Source of the DNA: Planctomycetota bacterium
Lineage (GTDB): Bacteria; Planctomycetota; Phycisphaerae; Phycisphaerales; SM1A02
DNA length: 62,253 nt
Reading direction: 5' to 3'
Assembly: GCA_003671025.1 (NCBI GenBank)
Contig: QWPW01000019.1
Location: 1 to 62,253, forward strand
A program made the position numbers and the translations under genes. Each line of letters opens with the position of its first letter. Within the stretch, counting starts at the first letter, position 1. This document shows, piece after piece, positions 43,556 to 52,349 of the stretch. A model generated the notes under the pieces. The model searched no databases. It was not told where the DNA came from and saw only the letters and a program-made list of their open reading frames with translations.

Positions 43556-46249
43556 TCACGACGCTGGCACTTGCACTTCACTGATGCTGCCGTCGGCCGC
43601 GACGATTTCGATCTTCCACACTGGGCCGAGATCTTCCGATTCGAGCTCAATGTCATGCGGCGCAAAAGTGGGGCGCGAGGCCATCGCCTGCGCGAGCGCT
43701 GTCGTTGCCGAAACCGTGACCTCGCTGAGGACATCGATTTCGTCTTCATGCGAGGAGAATTCTGCGCCCGATGGCGTCCAACTGCTGTTGCTCACCACAG
43801 CGAGCGTGCTGCTGTTCACCACCACGCGCGTCAACTTCGCGGTCGCGGCGTTCCACTGCAGGACTTCCACGTAATCCGCGGAGCCTTCGTGTTCGGCCTC
43901 AACTTCGAGAATGGGAAGGTTGCTCACGGCGAGCGCCGCGGTGATCGAGTTGGTGAACGCAACCGTCGAAACAGACTCGTTGCCGCCGCCGCTTGAGTTG
44001 TCATCGGAATCGCTTCCGCCGTGATCATCGTTCCAGTCGTCGCTGTTTTCGTCGTCGTGATCGTCGTCGTTGCCATTGCCGTCGTGGCCGTGATCATCGT
44101 TGGAGTCATCATCGTTGAGACATGACCATGAAACGCCGCGCTTACGAATGAGCGCGCTCGAATCCCTGACAGTGCCGCTCATGAGCCAACCCTGAACATC
44201 CGCAGAGAGACGATTCGACCACACGATGTCATCGTCCCCGTCGCCGTCGAGGTCGGAGAGGCATTCCACGCGCCACGTATTCGAGCGCGTCGTGATGGTG
44301 CTCACAACGGCGTTGACGCCGTTCATCATCCACGCGGAGAGCGTGCCCGTTGCAAGGTCGCGCCACAAGAGATCGCTGTCGAGGTCGCCGTCAAGATCGC
44401 CCGTCCCTGCGATGACCCAGTTGGTAGGAACCGCAGAAACGCCGGTGAGTGAGACAGTTTCGACGAGTTCAACGCCGCTCATTTTCCACGCGAGCACGAC
44501 GCCAGAGCTGTTGCGCCACAGGATGTCGCTGCGCCCGTCGCCATCAATGTCCGCGCATGCGAGATACTCAAGACCGACGGAATTGCCCGCGTTTCCCTTG
44601 ATTTCCTTGGTCGCGCCGTTCATCGCCCAGATCTTGAGCACGCCCGTGTTGGCATTGCGGAAGATGATGTCGGCGCGTCCATCGCCCGAGAGATCTGCGT
44701 TGGCAAGAAAGCGCCAGTTCCAACTCATCGTGCTCGCGAGCGTGGTGTCGGCGATCACGGCGGTGCCGCTGAGTCGCTGCATGCGAAGTCCGCCAGTTGA
44801 CTTGTGACGCATGAGCACGCTCGAGCGGCCATCGCCGTAGAAATCACCAACGCCGTTGTACTCATACGTTGCACCAACCACAGTGGCGACAGTGCCGGCG
44901 GACTGGCGCACCAATCCGTTCATCGCCCAGTACTGAACTTTTCCCGCGGTTGGATTGAACCAGAAGAGATCGTCACGACTGTTGTTGTTGCTCGACGGTT
45001 TCGACGCGCTGATTTTGAACACGAAGGCAATGCCGCGATCGACGTTGGCATTGTTCGTCGTTGGCGCGCCGACGATGACACGCTCACCAGCGATGGCCAC
45101 ACCTTCACCAAATGATCCGCTCGCGCTTCCCGTCGCGGCAGCAAGTTTCGCGCTCGCTTGCCACAGGCTCGAGGAGACGCGACGAAAGACTGTGACGCTT
45201 CCCGCGTCGGACACGCTCTGAACCGTATCGGTGGGCGCGGCGATGGCGACGCGATCGTCGTATGCATCGAGTGCCGCACCAAACCCATCGCCTGCTTGTC
45301 CATCAGGAATGGCGAGTCGCGCTTCCGAAGGCCATGAAACATCGCTCGCGCGACGAAAGACAAATGCAGCACCCGATGCGACGCCGCTGTTGAGCGCATC
45401 AGGTGCGCCGACGTATGCGAAGTCATCAGCGAGGTAACTCGAGAGCGCGACGGCAGTGCCGAACGCGCTCGCGCCGACTTCGCCCGAGGCAAGCTGCACG
45501 GCTGGAATCCACGATGCGCCAGACTTGCGGAAGAGATACGCCGCGCCATTTTGCGCGTCATGTTGCGGCGCGCCGATGAGCACCTTCGAACTTCCCATCG
45601 CCACGCTGTTGCCGAAGCGATCGCCGAGAGCGCCGTCTGCTGCCACGACTTTTGCGACTTGCGTCCAAGTCGTTCCTGATGTGTTTTGAAACAGATACGT
45701 CGCGCCGTTGCTCGACGCGTTGGGCGCGCCGATAGCAATCATGTCGCCTTTGATCGAAACGCTTGCGCCGAACTCGGCACCGGCCGCGCCGTCGACAGCA
45801 TTGAGTCGTGCGATCTGCACCCAACTCGCGCCGCTCGCCGCAAACACATACGCCGCACCTTGATCGTCGCTTGCGGAGCCCGAACCTTGCGGTGCGCCCG
45901 CGACAATGATGTCGCCGTCGAGCGCGACGCACATTCCGAATTGATCATTCGCGGCGAGATCACTCGGCACCAATGTGGAGATGAGATTCCACGCGTTGCT
46001 CGATCCACGCTCGAAGACTGTGACCGAGCCAGCATTGCTCGATGCACCGGAGGCGCCCACGGCAGCGACGCCGCTGTCCATCGCGATGCTCGTTCCGAAG
46101 TATTGACTCACACCCGTCGAAGTCGGACTTACCTGCGAGCGCTCGCTGCGCGTGACCGACTCTTGGCCGAGTGCAATTGAAGCGAGGGCGAACGAACCCA
46201 TCAGCGTGACGAGCGAGCGAGCGTGGAATGTGATGCGTGTCATGTTCAT
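43556..46249 (-). CDS. Secreted FG-GAP protein with six-repeat module and PepSY-like C-terminus
   Basis: An 897-aa protein (ATG 46249; ATG 46243 is also possible) with a signal peptide ending near LASIALGQ. Residues about 35-415 hold seven FG-GAP repeats, each with an FG.svam...v.vGAp element, enough for a seven-bladed beta-propeller. Residues about 421-712 are six Asp/Trp repeats as in its neighbours. A ~48-residue Asp/His/Asn/Gly-rich linker (about 712-760, with DDHGHDGNGNDD) follows; it looks disordered and could bind metal ions. The last ~135 residues show two PepSY-like units (VEAEHEGSADYVEVLQWN and IELESEDLGPVWKIEIV). Function is unknown; extracellular calcium-dependent adhesion or binding is a guess from the folds. 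Confidence 0.87.
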   Translation of the reverse strand: MNMTRITFHARSLVTLMGSFALASIALGQESVTRSERSQVSPTSTGVSQYFGTSIAMDSGVAAVGASGASSNAGSVTVFERGSSNAWNLISTLVPSDLAANDQFGMCVALDGDIIVAGAPQGSGSASDDQGAAYVFAASGASWVQIARLNAVDGAAGAEFGASVSIKGDMIAIGAPNASSNGATYLFQNTSGTTWTQVAKVVAADGALGDRFGNSVAMGSSKVLIGAPQHDAQNGAAYLFRKSGASWIPAVQLASGEVGASAFGTAVALSSYLADDFAYVGAPDALNSGVASGAAFVFRRASDVSWPSEARLAIPDGQAGDGFGAALDAYDDRVAIAAPTDTVQSVSDAGSVTVFRRVSSSLWQASAKLAAATGSASGSFGEGVAIAGERVIVGAPTTNNANVDRGIAFVFKISASKPSSNNNSRDDLFWFNPTAGKVQYWAMNGLVRQSAGTVATVVGATYEYNGVGDFYGDGRSSVLMRHKSTGGLRMQRLSGTAVIADTTLASTMSWNWRFLANADLSGDGRADIIFRNANTGVLKIWAMNGATKEIKGNAGNSVGLEYLACADIDGDGRSDILWRNSSGVVLAWKMSGVELVETVSLTGVSAVPTNWVIAGTGDLDGDLDSDLLWRDLATGTLSAWMMNGVNAVVSTITTRSNTWRVECLSDLDGDGDDDIVWSNRLSADVQGWLMSGTVRDSSALIRKRGVSWSCLNDDDSNDDHGHDGNGNDDDHDDENSDDWNDDHGGSDSDDNSSGGGNESVSTVAFTNSITAALAVSNLPILEVEAEHEGSADYVEVLQWNAATAKLTRVVVNSSTLAVVSNSSWTPSGAEFSSHEDEIDVLSEVTVSATTALAQAMASRPTFAPHDIELESEDLGPVWKIEIVAADGSISEVQVPAS

Positions 46250-46572
46250 GGTGTGCTTTGGTGTGCGGGGTGATGCCGCGAAAGTCTGTGAGGGGCGATG
46301 TACAGGAGAGCGCGGCGAGGTCGCGGTGATACGCCTTTTCTGCACAGAAAGATCTGAGTGTTCATTTCACAAAGTCGACGCGAACTGCCTCAGGGGAGGA
46401 TCGGACGAAAATCCATCTTCAAGTATGCCATCGATTGCGGGGCGATTGCTACGGATTCGTTCTTCAACCCGACAGAGATCACAACAAAACACCGCCCCGC
46501 ATCCATCGAAGGACGCGGGGCGGCGAGTGCATTCAGAAGCTGTGAATTCCCGCGTATTCGGCGGAGATTGGT
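46250..46572. other. Intergenic region between two repeat-protein genes
   Basis: 323 bases containing only the terminator at 46493-46522 (for the gene ending at 46573) and the upstream region of the gene starting at 46249. No other gene is apparent, and no strong promoter was recognised. Confidence 0.6.
46493..46522 (-). terminator. Intrinsic terminator after the third tandem repeat-protein gene
   Basis: 12-bp stem with one mismatch (cgccccgcatcc / ggacgcggggcg) and a 6-base loop at 46505-46510. The minus strand then reads GTGTTTTGTT. It lies 50 bases after the stop of the gene ending at 46573. Confidence 0.82.
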
Positions 46573-48141
46573 TTACTTGATCGACTGCCAGCTGTTCGAA
46601 ACAGTGCGAATGAAACCGCTGTCGATTCGCTCCGTGCCATCGAGCATCCAGGCGTTGGTGCTGCCCGAGCCCAGATTGCGCCACAAGAGATCAGACTTAC
46701 CGTCACCGTTGAGATCAGGCGTGCCCACGACGCGCCACGATGCTCCGACCGAAGGTGCAATCTGTCCGCCGCCGACGCGACGAGCGCCGTCCATGAACCA
46801 CGCGTACACCGCGCCCGCGGATTGGTGCTGCCAGATGATGTCGGCTTTGCGATCGCCGTTGACATCTGCAAATCCCGCGACTCTCCACGCGCTGCTGCGT
46901 GAAGACGCGTCAACGAGATCGCTGTCACTGACCAGCGTCACACCGTTGAGGATCCATGCGGAGAGCACGCCAGCGCTATCGCGGAAGAGCAAGTCATCTT
47001 TGCCATCAGCAGTGAGATCAGAGAGACCGAGGAACTCAAGTCCCGCAGCCGAGGCAATGTCTTGCGTCGTTCCGATGGACAGTCCGTTCATCAGCCAACC
47101 CTTGATCATGCCGGTGGAAGTGTTCTTGAAGACGATGTCCGCCTTGCGATCACCGTTGATGTCACCGACGGCAAGGGCTTCCCATTCCATACCGAGTGCG
47201 CTGCCGAGCGTGCCTTGCGAGCCAACTCCAGTCGTGCTCATGAGCCACGCGGAGAGTGCGCCCGTCGCGGGATTGCGCCAGATAAAGTCGGCGATGCGGT
47301 CGCCGTCAAGGTCGCCAAGACCAACCGGAGCCGCATTAGGCGCGGTGGTCGTCGAGGGGCGCACGGAGCTCGTGCGCGTGACGCCGTCCATCACCCACAC
47401 GGCGCCTTCGCCCATCGACTTGCTGTTCCAGTAAATATCCGACTTGCCGTCGAGGTTCACGTCGTCGCGCACATAGTTAGGTACGAGTGCGGGAGCAGAG
47501 TCGTACTGAATGTGATCGATGGCAAACGGCGCCGCGGATGAAACGAACACCGCAGTGATGCCCAGCGGCGAAGTGAATCCAAGGAACACATCATCGCCCG
47601 CGTTGTCAGGAAGACTCAACACGCTCAGTTGCTTGTTGACGAAAGTTCCATCCGCGAGTTCGACGATGAACGTGAGCGGCAGGCCGACGATTGCGCCAAG
47701 CCCGTCTTCGATCGACGCACTCGTCACCACCACACCAATGCGGGTGGGGGCGCCGCCAAGATCGGCCGCAGAGAGTTGCAAGCCAACAGCTGCAGGAACC
47801 ATAGGAATCCACGATCCGATGGCGAGGCTGCTGCCGAGAGCGCCGTTTCCGTCGATCGAAGTGTCGTCGGAGTCAACCGAGTTGCCCACCAAGCGAGCGC
47901 CCGCGTCGACCGAAAGTCCGAGGCTGCGCGTCTCGGATTCGAAAGAGTCGAGGATGAGCAGATTGCCCACGCCCGCAGCGACGAACGGACTGTCGTCAAT
48001 CGATTGGTAGGGGCTCATCGTGACCCAACCATCTCCAATGCCCGCGAGAGCAGTGGAACTGGCGAGCAGTGAGGCGAGAGCGACTGGGCTAGTACCCATG
48101 CTAAAAATGACGCGGTGCGCGGACATCATGCGATTCTTCAT
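46573..48141 (-). CDS. Secreted protein with six-repeat Asp/Trp module
   Basis: A 522-aa protein. ATG 48141 has AGGAG about 10 nt upstream, so the start is well supported. The signal segment is SPVALASLLASSTALA. The N-terminal part (about 35-222) is a beta-rich ectodomain ending in PFAIDHIQYDSAPALVPN, resembling C-terminal edges of carbohydrate-binding-like or choice-of-anchor domains (inference). Residues about 225-522 are six Asp/Trp repeats, for example DLNGDGKSDLLWRN and DINGDRKADIVFKN, with the final repeat ending WQSIK. It shares this module with the genes at 41605, 43556 and 53527. Each of the three tandem genes keeps its own upstream region, and terminators follow this gene and the next, so separate transcripts are likely. 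Confidence 0.86.
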   Translation of the reverse strand: MKNRMMSAHRVIFSMGTSPVALASLLASSTALAGIGDGWVTMSPYQSIDDSPFVAAGVGNLLILDSFESETRSLGLSVDAGARLVGNSVDSDDTSIDGNGALGSSLAIGSWIPMVPAAVGLQLSAADLGGAPTRIGVVVTSASIEDGLGAIVGLPLTFIVELADGTFVNKQLSVLSLPDNAGDDVFLGFTSPLGITAVFVSSAAPFAIDHIQYDSAPALVPNYVRDDVNLDGKSDIYWNSKSMGEGAVWVMDGVTRTSSVRPSTTTAPNAAPVGLGDLDGDRIADFIWRNPATGALSAWLMSTTGVGSQGTLGSALGMEWEALAVGDINGDRKADIVFKNTSTGMIKGWLMNGLSIGTTQDIASAAGLEFLGLSDLTADGKDDLLFRDSAGVLSAWILNGVTLVSDSDLVDASSRSSAWRVAGFADVNGDRKADIIWQHQSAGAVYAWFMDGARRVGGGQIAPSVGASWRVVGTPDLNGDGKSDLLWRNLGSGSTNAWMLDGTERIDSGFIRTVSNSWQSIK

Positions 48142-48483
48142 TTGTTAAGACTCCTCTTCCAATCCGGTGAAACCGTTGTTCTTCCGTTACCTGTTTGCGC
48201 GCGGCGACCCTCCCAGGACGCGGCACGACACCACTACGCAGCAAGCTGTGGCATTCACCACGACTCACTGTGAGATCTTCCCTGACCTCGACGAAGGCGA
48301 TCCTTCGAAGGGGAGCATACGTCGTGACCGGAACGGATGTTCCGAAAGACGTTACTCCACACTCATCTTGTCACGTAATTGAGCCGCGTCCAATCGAATC
48401 GTGCTCAGCGTGCGCGGATATTTTTTTCGCAGCACGTTCCAAGCGTTACGCGCTGCGCAAGTCATCCAACACTCACGACCAAC
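48142..48483. other. Intergenic region upstream of the repeat-protein genes
   Basis: 342 bases between the sigma-54 regulator stop and the start of the repeat-protein gene at 48141, both on the minus strand. It must hold the promoter of that gene. I searched for a -24/-12 (TGGCAC/TTGC) pair and found only an incorrectly spaced one (TGCCAC-AGC-TTGCT on the minus strand). No additional gene was seen. Confidence 0.5.
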
Positions 48484-49983
48484 TCAAGCACTGTTGCGCA
48501 GCGCATCGAGTCCGAGGTCGCGCATCTTCCGATAAAGCGTGGTGCGATTGATGCCAAGCGCTTCTGCGGTGCGCGAGCGACTCCATGCGTTCGCGTCGAG
48601 TGCGCGCCGCAGTGCTTCGCGTTCTGGTGCACGCATGGCATGTGCAAGAGTGTTCGCTTCGCTGTGCGTCGGTTGCTCAAGCGCGAGATTAAATCGAATG
48701 GGATCCGCGTGTGCGCGTGCATCATTGATCGGACTCTCGGACTCAGCGCGCTGCACATGCGACGGGAGATGTTCGATTCCGATGTGCGCAGTGAGGCACA
48801 ACAGCGCCGCGCGCTCGATCGCGTTTTCGAGTTCGCGCACATTGCCCGGCCAGCGATAGCCGCGCATCGCGTTCATCGCGGTGTCGGTGAAGCCCAGAAT
48901 CGTGCGTCCAATTTCTGCGGACTTGACCGTGAGAAAGTGCTCCGCGAGCGCTTGTGCGTCGTTGGGTCGATCGCGCAGCGGAGGCAAGTCGATGGGCAGC
49001 ACATGCACGCGATAGAAGAGGTCCTCGCGGAATCGCCCGTCGCGCACGAGTTGTGCGAGCGGTTGATTCGAGGCCACGATCACACGCACATCGACTTCGA
49101 TGGTGTCATCGCTTCCGACCGCTTCGAACTTTTTTTCTTGCAGCACGCGCAGCAACTTGAGTTGCATGATCGGTGACGCAGAGTTGATCTCATCGAGAAA
49201 CAACGTGCCGCCATGCGCGGCAAGAAAGCGTCCCTTCTTGTCCGCGAGTGCGCCAGTGAACGCGCCCTTCACGTGACCGAAGAGTTCACTCTCGAGCAAC
49301 GTCTCGGGCACCGAGCCGCACGCGAGTTCGACAAACGGCATGTTCGCACGCGGTGAGTTGCGATGAATCGCGCGCGCCAACATGCTCTTACCCGTTCCGG
49401 ATTCGCCTTGAATCAGCACAGTTGATCGCACCGTGCTCGCAGCATGCCCGAGTTCGAGTGCGCGTTGCAGTTGTGGATCAGAGCCGATGATGCCGCTGAT
49501 GTTGCCACGCGACGCGTCAACTTTGTGACTCGATGCGGCGGGCCGTGAGGAGATTCGTGTGGTGGTGAGCGATGATCGTTGCATCGCGCGCTCGACCGCA
49601 AGAACGATCTCCGCGTCATCAAAAGGTTTCGCAAGAATGTCGAGCGCTCCCGCGCGCACCCATGCAATCGCACGTGACGCGGTGACGTCGCTGCTGGCGG
49701 CGATGACCACACACGAAGGCGACGCTGCGTGCAGACGCTCGGTGAATTCACGAAACGTGCGCGCGGCCGAACTCGCGTCGGCGATGACCACCGAGACAAC
49801 TTCGTGGCGCACCAGCGTCGTCGCGTGCATGACATCGTTGGCCAACTGCGCGTCGAAACCGTGGAGTCGAAGAGTCGCGACGATGGACTGTCCCGCATGA
49901 GGATCGCCATCGAGAACGACGACGCGCCCAGTGCGAGCGTCAATCGGCGTGGTAATGCTGGAGTCCGCGGGGCTCGTGCTCAT
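48484..49983 (-). CDS. Sigma-54-dependent response regulator (NtrC-type)
   Basis: A 499-aa transcription activator. ATG 49983 has GAGGAG 5 nt upstream. The N-terminal receiver domain has the phosphoacceptor candidate D69 (VVIADASS), an acidic pocket at LDGDPHAG (24-31), AASSD and K119 (LAKPF). The AAA+ domain has Walker A GESGTGKS (193-200), the sigma-54-contacting GAFTGA (240-245) and Walker B LFLDEI (261-266). The C-terminal Fis-type helix-turn-helix (about 455-492, TAEALGINRTTLYRKMRDLG) is intact. No sensor kinase is encoded nearby, so it is an orphan within this window. It should act from distant enhancer sites on -24/-12 promoters. Confidence 0.96.
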   Translation of the reverse strand: MSTSPADSSITTPIDARTGRVVVLDGDPHAGQSIVATLRLHGFDAQLANDVMHATTLVRHEVVSVVIADASSAARTFREFTERLHAASPSCVVIAASSDVTASRAIAWVRAGALDILAKPFDDAEIVLAVERAMQRSSLTTTRISSRPAASSHKVDASRGNISGIIGSDPQLQRALELGHAASTVRSTVLIQGESGTGKSMLARAIHRNSPRANMPFVELACGSVPETLLESELFGHVKGAFTGALADKKGRFLAAHGGTLFLDEINSASPIMQLKLLRVLQEKKFEAVGSDDTIEVDVRVIVASNQPLAQLVRDGRFREDLFYRVHVLPIDLPPLRDRPNDAQALAEHFLTVKSAEIGRTILGFTDTAMNAMRGYRWPGNVRELENAIERAALLCLTAHIGIEHLPSHVQRAESESPINDARAHADPIRFNLALEQPTHSEANTLAHAMRAPEREALRRALDANAWSRSRTAEALGINRTTLYRKMRDLGLDALRNSA

Positions 49984-50330
49984 CTGTCTCCTCGGTGCCC
50001 GATTGGGCCCGCCGAGTCATCGGCCGCATCGCGGTTCAAACGCAGCCTCGTCCTCCAAAGCGGGGGAGAAACCGTTACTCGGACGGTGCTGTCGAGTGAT
50101 CGTCCGGCAGGCTGTCGCGATCGAGTTGCAAATTCTTGCACTCGGTGCGTCATATCGGTCGACCGTGTTCGTTCGATCCCGCCTTGCGCTGACAGCGCGG
50201 TTTTTCGGTGCGAGAACTCGCGCTTTCGGACCGCTTCTCAGTGGATGCATCAGTTTCGAGCGCGCTCGTCGCGCTATCACTCTCGCTTCTACCCGTATCG
50301 CCTCGTTTCGCCCGTATTTGGAGATCCCGC
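49984..50330. other. Divergent intergenic region between regulator and EF-hand protein
   Basis: 347 bases between divergent starts. Weak sigma-70-like elements are visible on the plus strand: TTGCAA and TCATAT near 50140-50165, 18 bases apart. A short stem (gcgct-gac-agcgc) at 50186-50198 is followed by ggttttt (50199-50205), which could act as a weak attenuator before the EF-hand gene. No extra gene was seen. Confidence 0.35.
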
Positions 50331-52142
50331 ATGCTTCGCAAACTCTCGCTCGTGTCACTTCGTTCCGCGATTCTCGCTGCCTCCACCTTGGTGGCGAGCG
50401 AGTCTCTCGTCGGATTCTCGACCTTCGCCCAGAATGAACCACCAGCCGGTGGCAACAACGGCGGTGGCCAACGCGGCGGTGGAGGTTGGCGTGGAGGCGG
50501 TCAGGGCGGCGGCCAACGCGGCGGCGGCATGGGAGGCATGGGCCGCGGAATGCAGGACATGCGCGAGGCGCTCGAGGCGGATTTTCAGCGCCGCGATGTG
50601 CCGATCTTCGTTCGCCAACTCAAGCTCACTGAGGATCAAGGAACCGTGCTCGAGACTCTCTTCGTCGACTACGAAGCGCAGTACCAGCCCGAGTCCGAAG
50701 CGATCATGGCATCGATGAGCGAGATCGGTCAGACCATGATGCGTTCCGTCATGTCGCCCGAGCGTCAGCAGCAGATGCGCGACACGTGGCAGACGATGCA
50801 ACAAGAGCAACAGGACTTCGAGGCCAAGAACGGCCCGATGGATGATGATGCTCGCCGCGCCTTTTTCCGTGAACGCATGCAGGCGGCCACTGAGAAATTC
50901 TCCACTGAAGCAGCGACCAGCGGAATGGATGCGGAAGTGAAGGCGGCGCTCGGTCAGATGCTCGAGAAGCTCGAAGCATGGCAGACACGCAAGGCACAGA
51001 TTCGCGACAATTTCACCGCAGGAATGAAGGTTGTTCTCGACGACGACCAGCTCGCCCTTTGGCCAGCATTCGATCGTTTCTTGGTGCGCGAGAAGACTCT
51101 TCCTCGTGGACGCATCAGCGGCGAGAATGTGAATTTGTTCTTTGTTGTCGATGAAATTCGACTGCCCCAAGAAGAGTTCGCGAAGATCGAGCCGATGTTC
51201 AACGACTACGAGACGCGCCTCGACTCCGCACTGCGTGCACGCAACTCATACATCGAAGAGTCGATGCCGCAGCTGTTCAAGTCGGTGCAGACCGGCGACA
51301 TCAGCGGGGCCACGCGCATCTTCAAGAAGCAATCCGAGTTGCGCGCCTCGGTGCGTGACGTCAACGAAGAGTTCCGCACCTCGATGGTCGGAGCCCTCGG
51401 CGAAACCGAATGGTCCAAGTCGCTGGACAAGGCCGTGTTGGAGAAGGGCTGGGATCGCATCTTCCGTCCCACCGGCACCGATCGCATCTTTGAAGCGGCG
51501 ATGAAAATCGAAGGCCTCGACGCGTCGATTCTCACCTCGATCACCGACTTGCTCGGCAGCTATCACACGGAACTTGCGCCGCTCAATTCGCGACTCAAGG
51601 AACTCGCGCGTACCGAAGAACCCGCGCAGATCGTGACCGAAGGCGAGCGCTTCGTGACCGCGATCAGCCAGGGTGTCAGCGGATTCGCGCGCAATATGGG
51701 TGGTTTTGGTGGCGCCGGCAACAACGCTGATGATCCATCGCGCAAGGTGCAAGAGGCGCGGACGACGCTGGGCGAGCAGTATCAGGAGCGCCTCAAGGCG
51801 CTGTTGACTCCTGAGCAGTGGGAGGCGTTGCCCAAGAACAATCGCGGTGGCCAAGGTGGCCAGGGCGGACGTGGTCAAGGTGGCGGTCAAGGTGGCATGC
51901 AAGGCATCCTCGATCGCTTGCCCGAAGAGCAGCGCAAGCAATTCATGGATCGCGTCGACACCAACAAGAACGGTGAAATCGACGAAGACGAGCGCAACGG
52001 CGTTCGCGAGTACATGCGCGAGCAGTTCTCCAACATGGGCGGGCAAGGCGGACAAGGCGGACAAGGCGGACAAGGTGGCGGTCGCGGTGGCCAAGGTGGT
52101 CGCGGCGGACAAGGTGGCCAAGGCAACCCGAACGAAGTGTGA
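50331..52142 (+). CDS. Secreted Gly-rich EF-hand protein
   Basis: A 603-aa protein starting at ATG 50331 (GGAG 8 nt upstream). The signal peptide covers about 1-33. A Gly/Arg/Gln-rich tract (38-75) follows. The long helical body (about 80-525) repeats motifs like LKLTEDQGTVLETL and LLTPEQWEAL, comparable with LTxxQ periplasmic metal-response proteins such as CpxP/Spy, though much longer. One canonical EF-hand loop, DTNKNGEIDEDE, is at about 543-554. The C-terminal tail (about 569-603) is GQGG/GRGG repeats. The composition suggests a metal- or unfolded-protein-binding extracytoplasmic role (family inference). Confidence 0.8.
   Translation: MLRKLSLVSLRSAILAASTLVASESLVGFSTFAQNEPPAGGNNGGGQRGGGGWRGGGQGGGQRGGGMGGMGRGMQDMREALEADFQRRDVPIFVRQLKLTEDQGTVLETLFVDYEAQYQPESEAIMASMSEIGQTMMRSVMSPERQQQMRDTWQTMQQEQQDFEAKNGPMDDDARRAFFRERMQAATEKFSTEAATSGMDAEVKAALGQMLEKLEAWQTRKAQIRDNFTAGMKVVLDDDQLALWPAFDRFLVREKTLPRGRISGENVNLFFVVDEIRLPQEEFAKIEPMFNDYETRLDSALRARNSYIEESMPQLFKSVQTGDISGATRIFKKQSELRASVRDVNEEFRTSMVGALGETEWSKSLDKAVLEKGWDRIFRPTGTDRIFEAAMKIEGLDASILTSITDLLGSYHTELAPLNSRLKELARTEEPAQIVTEGERFVTAISQGVSGFARNMGGFGGAGNNADDPSRKVQEARTTLGEQYQERLKALLTPEQWEALPKNNRGGQGGQGGRGQGGGQGGMQGILDRLPEEQRKQFMDRVDTNKNGEIDEDERNGVREYMREQFSNMGGQGGQGGQGGQGGGRGGQGGRGGQGGQGNPNEV
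52042..52130 (+). repeat. Short Gly-Gln-Gly coding repeats
   Basis: Nine-base units related to ggcggacaa recur in tandem and encode the GQGGQGG/GRGG tail of the EF-hand protein. This low-complexity patch is a candidate for length variation by slippage. Confidence 0.7.
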
Positions 52143-52200
52143 GTCGACGAGGTCGGCTCGCGCTCACGCGCGAGACGCCTGAGTTTCATCAAACGATTTC

Positions 52201-52235
52201 ACGACGCGCGCGGACTCCGCGCGCGTCGTGTCTTT
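52201..52235 (+). terminator. Intrinsic terminator after the EF-hand protein gene
   Basis: Perfect 13-bp stem (acgacgcgcgcgg / ccgcgcgcgtcgt) with a 3-base loop at 52214-52216, followed by gtcttttgg. It lies 58 bases after the stop. Confidence 0.88.
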
Positions 52236-52349
52236 TGGTGATTCGATGTTGTGGCAGCGCAGATTCGCGTCACGCATCTTCCCGCGATCACACCATCTTT
52301 TGTGGAACTGCTCGGCTTCTCCGACCTAAGCCGTCGATATGGTCGCGCC

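Noticed and set aside
48142-48483. Sigma-54 (-24/-12) promoter upstream of the repeat-protein gene
   Set aside because: The only candidate, TGCCAC-AGC-TTGCT on the minus strand, has too short a spacer and a base change in the -24 element.
50010-50060. tRNA T-loop-like ggttcaaac
   Set aside because: The surrounding bases cannot form the T-arm stem or an acceptor stem, so no tRNA is called.
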